NCBI GenBank assembly: GCA_003232595.1
Contig: QIIJ01000237.1
Span: 1 to 11,163, forward strand
DNA length: 11,163 nucleotides
Source of the DNA: Aurantimonadaceae bacterium
GTDB lineage: Bacteria; Pseudomonadota; Alphaproteobacteria; Rhizobiales; Rhizobiaceae
Direction: 5' to 3'
How positions within the stretch are numbered: the stretch's first letter is position 1; each line of letters starts with the position of its first letter. Below the pieces are notes generated by a model that was not told the origin of the DNA, searched no databases, and was given only the letters and a program-made list of their open reading frames with translations. Below are positions 1 to 6,092 of this stretch, piece by piece. Both the position numbers and the translations under genes were made by a program.

Positions 1-284
1 ATCATCCCCCAGGGCGACGTGCCTGCAAATGTATCGACCAGATATCCAAGCCCGGCGCCAACTGCAATGCCGGCGATGAATTCGGAACTCAACCTCAAAG
101 CCTGGGCAATGCCAGGTGAAGCGGCCTTGTTGCGTTTTTCTTCAGCTTTGGCCCGGGTTTGCCGCTTTTCATCGATACGTGAACCCAGATTGTCAAGCTG
201 CTCGGACAATTTGGTTTCGTCCGATAATTTCCTGGCTGGAATTTTACCGCTATCCTGGTCTGATTTATCAGGGATGCGGCCCAT
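1..284 (-). CDS. atpI: ATP synthase protein I (AtpI), partial, C-terminus beyond window
   Basis: AtpI is a small inner-membrane protein at the head of F0F1 ATP synthase operons; it is thought to help assemble the c-ring and is not part of the mature enzyme. Only the first 94 codons lie in the window; the reading frame is open to the edge. Residues 1-57 are hydrophilic and charged (IPARKLSDE at 15-23, then a Lys/Arg/Glu-rich helix, EEKR at 48-51), typical of the alphaproteobacterial AtpI N-terminus. The first membrane segment starts near residue 66 (EFIAGIAVGAGLGYLVD, 68-84), followed by the family's GTSPWG turn (88-93). The second membrane helix would lie outside the window. The ATG at 284 has a GAGAGG ribosome site 11 nt upstream, and a strong promoter lies at 357-385. 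In this class atpB, atpE and atpF usually follow, so they are expected to the left. Confidence 0.92.
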   Translation of the reverse strand, partial: MGRIPDKSDQDSGKIPARKLSDETKLSEQLDNLGSRIDEKRQTRAKAEEKRNKAASPGIAQALRLSSEFIAGIAVGAGLGYLVDTFAGTSPWGM

Positions 285-356
285 ATCTGCACAACCCTCT
301 CGCCACGACAAATCCACAAAATCCGAACAAGCACATACCGGCTTGAAACCGCGCGC

Positions 357-385
357 ACCATAGTTTTGCAGATGACCGGTGTCAA
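357..385 (-). promoter_or_regulatory. Candidate sigma-70-type promoter of the atpI operon
   Basis: Read on the minus strand, TTGACA (380-385) is separated by exactly 17 nt from TATGGT (357-362). The -35 is a perfect consensus and the -10 matches 4 of 6. Initiation would fall near 350, giving a leader of about 65 nt before the atpI ATG at 284. Position and strand fit transcription of the ATP synthase genes to the left. Seen in sequence; promoter activity is inferred. Confidence 0.65.
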
Positions 386-539
386 GCATCGTTAAAACCG
401 GCATATACCATTGAATTAATAGAGGTTTTTTCTGGTTTTTACGCCTACTTCAATGCGCCTGTGGCCAACTTGATAAATTGACGTTGCCGCAATCTACATT
501 TTGTGCTGTTGCGGTCCTTAGCCCGGCGGAAAATAATTG
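386..539. other. Spacer between atpI promoter and the SleB-like gene
   Basis: No convincing gene is present. One inverted repeat is visible: CCGCAA (487-492) and TTGCGG (509-514) with a 16-nt loop, about 25 nt past the hydrolase stop codon on the minus strand. It could act as a terminator for that gene, but no uridine run follows it on the minus strand, so the role is uncertain. Confidence 0.4.
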
Positions 540-1763
540 TTACGACCAGCCGCCGCCATAGGTTCGATAAAACACGTGTTTGCCGATTCTTCCCATCCGT
601 TTCATGGATCTTGCCCAGCGCGGATTTACATAGGTTGCATGGTAGTGGGTGGCTGATCCGACAGTCTTGCTCCACAGCTTGCCAAGGGTAGATTTTCCAG
701 CCACCGCGACGGCGGTTTTCCAGCTTTTGCTTGAATTAACCCGGTCGCGAATGCCATCACAAGCAAAAGAAAACTGGCAACGGTTTTTCCATGACTTGTT
801 CTGATAAACCACACCGCAGATCGAATTGGGGTAAGTGGGGTTTTTTACACGGTTGAGAATGACCTGGGCAACCGCTGCCTGACCGCGAACCGTTTCGCCA
901 CGCGCCTCGAAATAGATGCCGCTTGCCAGGCAGCGTTGTTCGCGTTTTGATTTTGAACCCGTCGGCAGGGGGTTTGCTGCCCACGGGTGATCACCGCGAC
1001 CGAGTACCGGTTGAACATAGGTATTGCCGGTATTTCTGAACAATGACTTGAACGGGCTGGTATCGGCACCACCGGTTGGTGCATAGGCAACCAGTACGGT
1101 TGTTGGAGCCCTTCCCTTGAGCCGAATATTCCGTTCAGCCAGCAAAACTTTTGGTGCAACCGGTTTAATCCGCTTTTTACTGGCGGACTTGCGCAGATAA
1201 AACGCCTGAGCCATACGTACCGGTTCGCTGGTTTTGCGCAATTTGGCGAATTGCGGCTTTGCGCGGGATTTGTCTATTGTCCCTCGCAACAGGCTGCTTT
1301 TGGTGATGATCGATCCGGCGGAAAAGTGCGCTGGTGGACGCTTGATAGTGGAAGAAATCACCCGGTCACCCTTTAGGGTGCGGTTGATCGTCATTGGCGT
1401 TTTGTGTTCCGGCTCGCTCAGGCCGGGTAGGGATGTGATTTTATCTATGGTTTTGATGCGCAGTTTCTTTTCAATGGTTCCGCTCACCAGTTGCTCGGTG
1501 CCACCACCAAAGCGCGCTTCATAGCTTGAACCGGTCGCAACTTCGATAAGACGGGCCGACCAGCGCACATCGTCGGACAATATGCCCGGGCCGATGCCGA
1601 CGATATCCTGATAGGCAATTGTCGAGGCTGAAGCCATAAATATGGCCACGCCCATGAAAATGGCCGAACAATTGTCTTTCAAGAAATTTGACGGAGACTG
1701 AATCTGCCAGGATTTTAACCAGGCAGGAAGATACTCAACCAGACGCAACACACCACTCCACAC
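540..1763 (-). CDS. Membrane-anchored SleB-family cell wall hydrolase
   Basis: This is a predicted peptidoglycan hydrolase of the SleB / Hydrolase_2 family (lytic transglycosylase-like fold), probably acting in the periplasm. The catalytic domain covers about residues 277-402 of 407: CLASGIYFEARGE at 278-290 carries the family's conserved Glu (286), then GQAAVAQVILNR (294-305) and the HYHA signature at 373-376. A single hydrophobic segment at about 33-51 looks like a signal anchor with a short cytoplasmic N-terminus. Residues 52-276 are a long, basic, low-complexity linker with no recognisable domain, perhaps for wall spanning. The longest frame starts at a GTG (1763). The next GTG (codon 5) or TTG (codon 6) has a GGAG ribosome site closer to ideal spacing, so the true start may be 4-5 codons later. 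It lies downstream of der on the same strand, 93 nt away. Substrate bond and cellular role cannot be read from the sequence. Confidence 0.88.
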   Translation of the reverse strand: MWSGVLRLVEYLPAWLKSWQIQSPSNFLKDNCSAIFMGVAIFMASASTIAYQDIVGIGPGILSDDVRWSARLIEVATGSSYEARFGGGTEQLVSGTIEKKLRIKTIDKITSLPGLSEPEHKTPMTINRTLKGDRVISSTIKRPPAHFSAGSIITKSSLLRGTIDKSRAKPQFAKLRKTSEPVRMAQAFYLRKSASKKRIKPVAPKVLLAERNIRLKGRAPTTVLVAYAPTGGADTSPFKSLFRNTGNTYVQPVLGRGDHPWAANPLPTGSKSKREQRCLASGIYFEARGETVRGQAAVAQVILNRVKNPTYPNSICGVVYQNKSWKNRCQFSFACDGIRDRVNSSKSWKTAVAVAGKSTLGKLWSKTVGSATHYHATYVNPRWARSMKRMGRIGKHVFYRTYGGGWS

Positions 1764-1815
1764 AACGCAACAGGTCCCGACAAATGCCGGGCCTTAGTTG
1801 CTATGATCATGGTCT

Positions 1816-1838
1816 GTTAACCTTGATAAGCGGTTAAC
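1816..1838. repeat. Perfect 7-bp inverted repeat between der and the SleB-like gene
   Basis: GTTAACC (1816-1822) and GGTTAAC (1832-1838) form a perfect dyad with a 9-nt centre. It lies 18 nt past the der stop and about 52 nt before the hydrolase start. It could be a weak terminator of der, although no T-run follows on the minus strand, or an operator for the hydrolase gene. Confidence 0.5.
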
Positions 1839-1856
1839 GCGCCGCGGCAGGTGCTT

Positions 1857-3269
1857 TTATCGCCGCTTCTTTTTTGCAAAGGGGTTGTCGCTGCTGCGGA
1901 TATATATCCTGATCGGCGTGCTGTAGAGGTCAAAATCCTCGCGCAGCTGGTTCATCAAATAGCGTGTGTAGGAAGTGGGCAGCGCATCCGGTCGTGATGC
2001 CATGATTGAAAACGTTGGCGGTCGTGATTTTGGCTGGGAAATATATTTCAGCCGGATGCGGCGACCGGCTACTGCCGGTGGCGGATGATGGTATTGCACA
2101 CTTTCTAGCCAGCGATTGAGACGGGCAGTGGGAATTCGCCGGTTCCACACAACATGCACATCCAGCACCGCCTGCATAAGCTTGTCGAGGTCTTTGCCGG
2201 TCTCGGCGGAAACAGGAACGCATAAGAGGCCCTTGACCTGCGGCAAAAGGCGCTCGGCTTTTTCGTGTAACTCCTGCAGGTGTTTTTGCCGGTTTTCTAT
2301 CAGATCCCACTTGTTGAAGGCAATGACAGGTGCCCTGCCTTCACGGATCACCTGATCAACAATGTGCATGTCCTGCTTTTCAAACGGCATTGTGGCATCA
2401 AATACAATGATCACCACCTCCGCATATTGCACCGCACGCTTGCCATCAGCGACCGAGAGTTTTTCCAGTTTTTCCGTCACCCGGGAACGGCGACGCATGC
2501 CTGCGGTGTCATGCAGTTTGATGGTCCGGCCCTGCCATTGCCAGTCAACGGAAATGGAATCGCGGGTGATACCGGCTTCCGGTCCGGTCAACAGTCTGTC
2601 TTCGCCGATAAGTTTATTGATCAGGGTGGATTTTCCCGCATTGGGGCGGCCGACAACAGCAATTCGCAAGGGGCGGGAATTATCGTAAGTGTATTCTTCC
2701 TCTTCGTCGAATGACCCGTCATCTTCCGGCACCTCAAGCGGTAACTCCACTGCATCACCACCAAAAGCGATTTCCTCGCCCAGTTGTTCAACCAGTGCAT
2801 CGCGCAGATCGATCATGCCTTCTCCGTGTTCTGCTGAAATTGGAACCGGATCGCCAAAGCCCATGGCAAAAGATTCATAATAACCACTATCACCCTTGTT
2901 GCCCTCAACCTTGTTGGCAACAAGAATGACTTTTTTTCCGGCTTTGCGCAGCATAGAGGCAAAACTCTTGTCAGCGGGCACGACACCGGCGCGCGCATCG
3001 ATAACAAAAAAAGAGATATCGGCTTCCTGTACCGCCAGGCCGGTCTGATCGCGCATCCGGGTTTCAAGGCTGCCAGATGCCGATTCCTCAAGACCGGCAG
3101 TATCTATTACTTCAAATCGGATATCACCGATTTTCGCATCTGCCATACGCCGGTCACGGGTCACCCCGGGGGTGTCGTCAACCAGCGCCAGACGTTTGCC
3201 GACCAATCGGTTGAACAGTGTGGACTTACCCACATTCGGGCGTCCGACAATGGCAACGGTAAAGCTCAT
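1857..3269 (-). CDS. der: Ribosome biogenesis GTPase Der (EngA)
   Basis: Der is an essential tandem GTPase that acts in late maturation of the 50S ribosomal subunit. All landmarks are visible in 470 residues, a normal length. First G domain: P-loop GRPNVGKS (9-16), DTAG (57-60 region), and G4 reading NKVE (119-122), where E replaces the usual D. An acidic linker follows at about 180-193. Second G domain: GRPNAGKS (207-214), DTAG (254-257), NKWD (319-322), SAE (354-356). The C-terminal KH-like domain is at about 375-458, ending in a basic KKKRR tail. The frame is open for 18 codons further upstream (to 3323), but that would overlap the upstream gene. The ATG at 3269 begins the conserved MSFTVAIVGRPN and has AGGA 7 nt upstream, so I chose it. 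It is 25 nt after the YfgM-like gene and probably co-transcribed with it. Confidence 0.98.
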   Translation of the reverse strand: MSFTVAIVGRPNVGKSTLFNRLVGKRLALVDDTPGVTRDRRMADAKIGDIRFEVIDTAGLEESASGSLETRMRDQTGLAVQEADISFFVIDARAGVVPADKSFASMLRKAGKKVILVANKVEGNKGDSGYYESFAMGFGDPVPISAEHGEGMIDLRDALVEQLGEEIAFGGDAVELPLEVPEDDGSFDEEEEYTYDNSRPLRIAVVGRPNAGKSTLINKLIGEDRLLTGPEAGITRDSISVDWQWQGRTIKLHDTAGMRRRSRVTEKLEKLSVADGKRAVQYAEVVIIVFDATMPFEKQDMHIVDQVIREGRAPVIAFNKWDLIENRQKHLQELHEKAERLLPQVKGLLCVPVSAETGKDLDKLMQAVLDVHVVWNRRIPTARLNRWLESVQYHHPPPAVAGRRIRLKYISQPKSRPPTFSIMASRPDALPTSYTRYLMNQLREDFDLYSTPIRIYIRSSDNPFAKKKRR

Positions 3270-3294
3270 GGTGTGTCCTGGCACCTCGGTGCGG

Positions 3295-3978
3295 TTATGT
3301 ACCGGTATTTCGCGCAGGGCCACCCTTGCCGGCGATCAGATCGAGCATCAGATTGGCTCGTCCACGCATGGAATTGGGGGCATCCTGATCTTCGGATATC
3401 AAATTGAAGTATTTTGCAGCCTCTTTAAGGTCCCTGACCTTCCAATAGGCAAGACCCAGTGCTTCACGGGCAGAATGGCGGAATGGATGACCAGCCTTAG
3501 CCAGCTCTGAAACCCTTTTTTCCACATCCTGCGGGGTGCCCGTATCGACCAGCAATAGCCCCGCCCGCAGGTTGGCAATATCGCGGTAGGTCTGATCGGC
3601 ACTGCTGTTTTGAGCGATCTTGTCATAGGACGCCACTGCGCCGGCAATATCTCCCTTACCGGCAAATTCTGAAGCCATCCGCATACGGGCAAGTGCAGCA
3701 TAGGACTGCGGCCCCGTTTCGACAATTTTCTCAAGCGCCTTGATGGCCTCTTCGTATCTGTTTTGATTTGACAGAGCAACCGCTGCCATGAATGCATCGC
3801 CTGCGGTTTCGGCCTGGGACTGCTTGTAATAATCATAGCCGCGATAACTAGCCGTCAGTACAACAATGCCCACGGCAACGGCAATGACAATCTTGCCGTA
3901 ACGGGACCAGAAATTGCGCATGCGCTCGCTTCGCAATTCTTCGTCAACTTCGCGAAAAAAACTATCATCGTTGGACAT
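3295..3978 (-). CDS. YfgM-like TPR protein, single-pass inner membrane
   Basis: A 227-residue protein with the layout of E. coli YfgM (TPR_21 family), an ancillary partner of the SecYEG translocon and periplasmic chaperone network. The N-terminus (1-27) is charged and cytoplasmic. A single membrane helix covers about 28-46 (IVIAVAVGIVVLTASY), followed by alpha-helical repeats consistent with TPR-type motifs (for example NRYEEAIKALEKI, GDIAGAVASYDKI, RDLKEAAKYFNLI), probably in the periplasm. The ATG at 3978 has AGGA 7 nt upstream. It precedes der by 25 nt, the same neighbourhood as yfgM in E. coli, but bamB, which separates them there, is missing. Family placement rests on topology, length and synteny; the exact role in this organism is inferred. 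Confidence 0.82.
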   Translation of the reverse strand: MSNDDSFFREVDEELRSERMRNFWSRYGKIVIAVAVGIVVLTASYRGYDYYKQSQAETAGDAFMAAVALSNQNRYEEAIKALEKIVETGPQSYAALARMRMASEFAGKGDIAGAVASYDKIAQNSSADQTYRDIANLRAGLLLVDTGTPQDVEKRVSELAKAGHPFRHSAREALGLAYWKVRDLKEAAKYFNLISEDQDAPNSMRGRANLMLDLIAGKGGPARNTGT

Positions 3979-4054
3979 AACAATCCTGTTTGTGGGTTTA
4001 GGCCTGATCTGAACGGCCTTCTATCCTATTTTTGGGTAGAAGTAAGGGGGTCAA

Positions 4055-4593
4055 TTAAACAATTGGCGCAACACCGAACAACCATACGTGCAATTTCCAA
4101 ACAAGCAGGCCGGATATCACAATACCGCTGACCACAGCGAGCACATCATTGATAACCCGTGGCTCCGGGTTTTCACCCTCAGGTCTTGCCAGCGCCGAGC
4201 GCAAATCGATAAGAGCCCAGACCAGAAACGAGCCAAACATCACAACCGATGCCAAATCGCCATTCACCAGCAAATGGGCGACAGACCAAAGTATAATCGC
4301 CAGCAAAAAGGTCCAAGATTGAACACCATCAGCAGAACAAGAGACAATGCCATCAGCGCCACCGTTACAGGATACATGCCGGTTAGCGGCGAATAGAGAA
4401 TGGACGCACTTTCTCTTGCGGCACTATAGCCATATATCAACAGGACAAACGAGGAAATGGAAAGAACGGAATAGACGCCTTTCCAGCGAGTCTCTCCCAT
4501 GGAATCAATTCTTGCTTTACGCCAGTCCGGTGCAACAATTTGAACCGAATGAATGCCCAGAAATACCAGCAGGCCGATAATAAGCAGTGTCAT
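4055..4593 (-). pseudogene. NnrU-family integral membrane protein, frameshifted
   Basis: NnrU-family proteins are multi-pass membrane proteins first named from denitrification loci; plant 15-cis-zeta-carotene isomerase belongs to the same superfamily. The 5' part (4593 to about 4306) reads MTLLIIGLLVFLGIHS, then DWRKARIDSMGETRWKG and YGYSAARES, all NnrU features. Near 4304-4309 the frame runs off into a nonsense tail ending at 4264, while the homologous remainder (LLAIILWSVAHLLVNGDLAS...) continues in the -1 frame to a stop at 4055. The break lies at a run of five T (minus strand). From memory of the family, a stretch resembling G-x-I-K-x(4)-HP, about ten residues, is also missing there, so a short out-of-frame deletion fits better than a lost homopolymer base. 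The ATG has a good AGGGG ribosome site, and the 3' end is intact, so the lesion may be recent. No nitrite or nitric oxide reductase genes are nearby. Confidence 0.75.
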
Positions 4594-4676
4594 TTGAATT
4601 CCCCTGTTTACAGCAAATGGCGGCTGACTTTGTAAGAACCTGAAAATAGGGCACTATGTCTTGTGATTCAACATGA

Positions 4677-5033
4677 ATGACAACAATCTATCAAAGCGAA
4701 GTTATGGTTGACCAAAATATCGCGGCACAACGTCTTGAGGCCAGAAAACTTGAGCTGCAGGGATTGTCTGACTTGTCACAGGAAGCCCGTGAAACCGTTC
4801 AACTCGATCAGCAATCCGTTGGCCGCCTGTCACGAATGGACGCCATGCAGCATCAGGCGATGAACCAGGCGACCGAGCGAAGCCGAAAACGCGACCTTTA
4901 TCGCATTCAAGCTGCCCTCACCCGGCTAAGCGATGATGAATACGGCTATTGCGAAGATTGCGGCGAGGAAATTCCCGATGGCCGGCTCGAGATTGACCCC
5001 ATGGCAGAACGTTGTGTGAAATGCGCAAAGTGA
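4677..5033 (+). CDS. DksA/TraR-family C4-type zinc-finger protein
   Basis: A 118-residue member of the DksA/TraR family, shorter than E. coli DksA (151). The N-terminal two thirds are predicted to form a coiled-coil hairpin (about 15-85). The C-terminus holds a four-cysteine zinc site, C92-x2-C95 and C113-x2-C116, with the typical YGYCEDCGEEI and ERCVKCAK contexts. Relatives bind RNA polymerase through the secondary channel. The conserved block SVGRLSRMDAMQ (47-58) sits at the coil tip, and I do not see a clear DksA-style DxxDxA motif, so ppGpp-linked activity should not be assumed. The start is uncertain: the ATG at 4677 has no obvious ribosome site, while an in-frame ATG at 4704 (MVDQNIAAQ, giving 109 residues) has a weak GCGAAG just upstream. 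It is divergent from the broken nnrU. Confidence 0.9.
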   Translation: MTTIYQSEVMVDQNIAAQRLEARKLELQGLSDLSQEARETVQLDQQSVGRLSRMDAMQHQAMNQATERSRKRDLYRIQAALTRLSDDEYGYCEDCGEEIPDGRLEIDPMAERCVKCAK

Positions 5034-5079
5034 TTTTTATTAATGCGGTTTGATTGCTGAAATACTTTTCTCCCGGCAA

Positions 5080-5107
5080 TTGACAATTCCACAGGGTTGA
5101 TTATTTA
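5080..5107 (+). promoter_or_regulatory. Candidate promoter of the ArsR-AHSA1 operon
   Basis: TTGACA (5080-5085), a perfect -35 box, lies 16 nt before TATTTA (5102-5107), a reasonable -10 box. Initiation would be near 5114, about 22 nt before the ATG at 5136. The -10 box overlaps the left arm of an inverted repeat, which suggests repression by the product of the first gene. Confidence 0.6.
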
Positions 5108-5123
5108 AATCAATTGTTAAATA
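5102..5123. promoter_or_regulatory. Inverted repeat, candidate ArsR-family operator
   Basis: TATTTAA (5102-5108) and TTAAATA (5117-5123) form a perfect 7-bp dyad with an 8-nt centre that itself contains the palindrome CAATTG. A second, overlapping dyad is TTGATT (5097-5102) with AATCAA (5108-5113). ArsR/SmtB proteins bind AT-rich inverted repeats of this size near the start site of their own operon. The dyad covers the -10 box and the predicted start point, an ideal place for autorepression. The assignment is inferred from position and symmetry. Confidence 0.6.
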
Positions 5124-5135
5124 TGGATTTGAACA

Positions 5136-5468
5136 ATGCCGCAGCTCTATCAGGTATTCAATGCCCTTTCAGACCCGACACGGTTGGCAATCGTTGAGCG
5201 GCTTTTGCGCGAGGGAGAAAAATCTGCCGGTGAACTGGCGGAACCCTTTGCCATGTCGAAGCCGGCAATTTCACGGCACATCAAGGTGCTGGAGGAAAAC
5301 GGATTGATCGAACGGCGTGTTGTACGACAGTTTCGTCTGTGCCGGATACGCCCCGAAGCGCTTGAAGCTGTTGGCAGTTGGATCGAAGAGCAACGACAGT
5401 TCTGGACCGCTTCATTCGACAGGCTGGAAAAACTGATCAACGACAGGGAGAGTAAAGATGGAAAATGA
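5136..5468 (+). CDS. ArsR-family winged-helix transcriptional repressor
   Basis: A 110-residue regulator of the ArsR/SmtB family. The motif FNALSDPTRLAIVERLL (8-24) is the characteristic first part of the fold. The recognition helix is MSKPAISRHIKVLEENGLI (40-58), followed by the wing. The metal-binding ELCVCDL-type motif is absent and the only cysteine is C69, so a metal-sensing role is unlikely. It belongs to the subgroup that is paired with an SRPBCC/AHSA1-domain gene, as here: its last 11 nt overlap the start of that gene, so the two are translationally coupled. It probably represses its own operon through the dyad at 5102-5123. The inducer is unknown. Confidence 0.93.
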   Translation: MPQLYQVFNALSDPTRLAIVERLLREGEKSAGELAEPFAMSKPAISRHIKVLEENGLIERRVVRQFRLCRIRPEALEAVGSWIEEQRQFWTASFDRLEKLINDRESKDGK

Positions 5469-5895
5469 CACAGTTTTGCGGATCGAACGTGAATTCAATG
5501 CGTCGCCAGAAGTTGTCTATGATGCATGGATTGATCCTGAAATTTTTGCTCAGTGGTGGGGGCCTGAGGGCATGACCACGCCTGTGCATAACCTTGATGT
5601 GCGGAAGGGTGGCAAATGGTCAGCGACGATGGAAAACAGCGATGGTATTCGCAATTCATCAAGCGGGGTTTATAAGGTTCTCGACCGGCCAAACCGCCTG
5701 GTTTTTACCTGGGCATGGGATAATGAAAAAGAAGGGCGTGGCCACGAAACCGAAGTAGAGGTCAGTTTTGAGGCAACGGAATCAGGCACTAAAATGGTGC
5801 TGACCCAGGCTGCATTTGAAGACAAACAGGCACGCGACAACCATAGTTCCGGATGGTCATCGAGCTTCAATGATCTTGAGAAAGTTCTTTCCTGA
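5458..5895 (+). CDS. SRPBCC / AHSA1-domain protein
   Basis: A 145-residue single-domain protein of the START-like SRPBCC superfamily, subgroup Activator of Hsp90 ATPase homologue 1 (AHSA1). The domain spans almost the whole chain: REFNASPEVVYDAWIDPE (11-28), QWWGPEGMTTP (32-42), DVRKGGKWSATM (47-58), PNRLVFTWAW (78-87) and the C-terminal HSSGWSSSFNDLEKVL (129-144). Such proteins have a deep hydrophobic cavity and are thought to bind a small ligand; in bacteria they usually lack a known enzyme activity and are not true Hsp90 partners. The ATG lies inside the end of the ArsR gene with an AGGGAG site about 9 nt upstream. It may be the ligand-handling partner of the co-transcribed repressor, which is an inference from the pairing. 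Confidence 0.92.
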   Translation: MENDTVLRIEREFNASPEVVYDAWIDPEIFAQWWGPEGMTTPVHNLDVRKGGKWSATMENSDGIRNSSSGVYKVLDRPNRLVFTWAWDNEKEGRGHETEVEVSFEATESGTKMVLTQAAFEDKQARDNHSSGWSSSFNDLEKVLS

Positions 5896-5915
5896 ATATT
5901 ATTTAACCAGAAAGA

Positions 5916-5949
5916 CCGGTGCAATCTGGAATATTTGTGATTGCACCGG
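5916..5949. terminator. Perfect 11-bp hairpin after the AHSA1 gene
   Basis: The arms CCGGTGCAATC (5916-5926) and GATTGCACCGG (5939-5949) pair perfectly around a 12-nt AT-rich loop. The hairpin starts 20 nt past the AHSA1 stop codon and is a natural candidate for its transcript end. No uridine run follows on the plus strand, so it may stabilise a 3' end or act as a repeat element and not as a classic intrinsic terminator. Confidence 0.55.
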
Positions 5950-5980
5950 CCACCCCGTCAAGTTTGCGGATATCGATACC

Positions 5981-6005
5981 GGATGACAAAATAACAAAGT
6001 CGTCC
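5981..6005. repeat. Inverted repeat, 7 bp with one wobble pair
   Basis: GGATGAC (5981-5987) and GTCGTCC (5999-6005) pair with one G-U wobble (on the plus-strand RNA) around an A-rich 11-nt loop. It is the second of four dyads in the spacer between two convergent genes. Confidence 0.45.
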
Positions 6006-6024
6006 AGTTCCACACTGTTGATTT

Positions 6025-6054
6025 AGGTCGAAAGATATACTGGTCCTGCGACCT
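6025..6054. repeat. Inverted repeat, 6 bp, overlapping the next hairpin
   Basis: AGGTCG (6025-6030) and CGACCT (6049-6054) are perfectly complementary with an 18-nt centre. The right arm shares three bases with the 13-bp hairpin that starts at 6052, so the two cannot both form completely. Confidence 0.4.
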
Positions 6055-6086
6055 CAAGAGCATCACTGAAACCGATGCTCTTGAGG
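6052..6086. terminator. Perfect 13-bp hairpin after the 684-residue exported-protein gene
   Basis: The arms CCTCAAGAGCATC (6052-6064) and GATGCTCTTGAGG (6074-6086) pair without a mismatch around a 9-nt loop. It lies 6 nt past the stop codon of the minus-strand gene that ends at 6093, the usual position of a terminator. The minus-strand flank is not T-rich, so termination is not certain; being symmetric it could serve both convergent transcripts. Confidence 0.6.
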
Positions 6087-6092
6087 AATTTG

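Larger units (their letters stand above)
5034..5135. other. Spacer holding the ArsR-operon promoter
   Basis: This AT-rich spacer follows the zinc-finger gene and leads into the ArsR-family gene. I see no clear terminator hairpin after 5033. Its second half holds the promoter and dyad annotated separately. Confidence 0.6.

Noticed and set aside
1816..1838. CtrA-type site (TTAA-N7-TTAA) at the GTTAACC dyad
   Set aside because: The two TTAA boxes are separated by 13 nt, not 7, so it does not fit the CtrA consensus.
2280..2714. 144-codon open frame on the plus strand opposite der
   Set aside because: It lies completely antisense to the conserved second GTPase domain of der, has no ribosome site and its translation looks like no protein family.
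4300..4312. Programmed -1 ribosomal frameshifting in nnrU
   Set aside because: The codons TTT TGC do not form a proper slippery heptamer, and conserved residues also seem to be missing, so a mutation is more likely. Slippage on the five-T run is not fully excluded.
5136..5895. Arsenic or metal resistance operon
   Set aside because: The ArsR-family protein lacks the metal-binding cysteine motif and its partner is an AHSA1-domain protein; no transporter or reductase is present.
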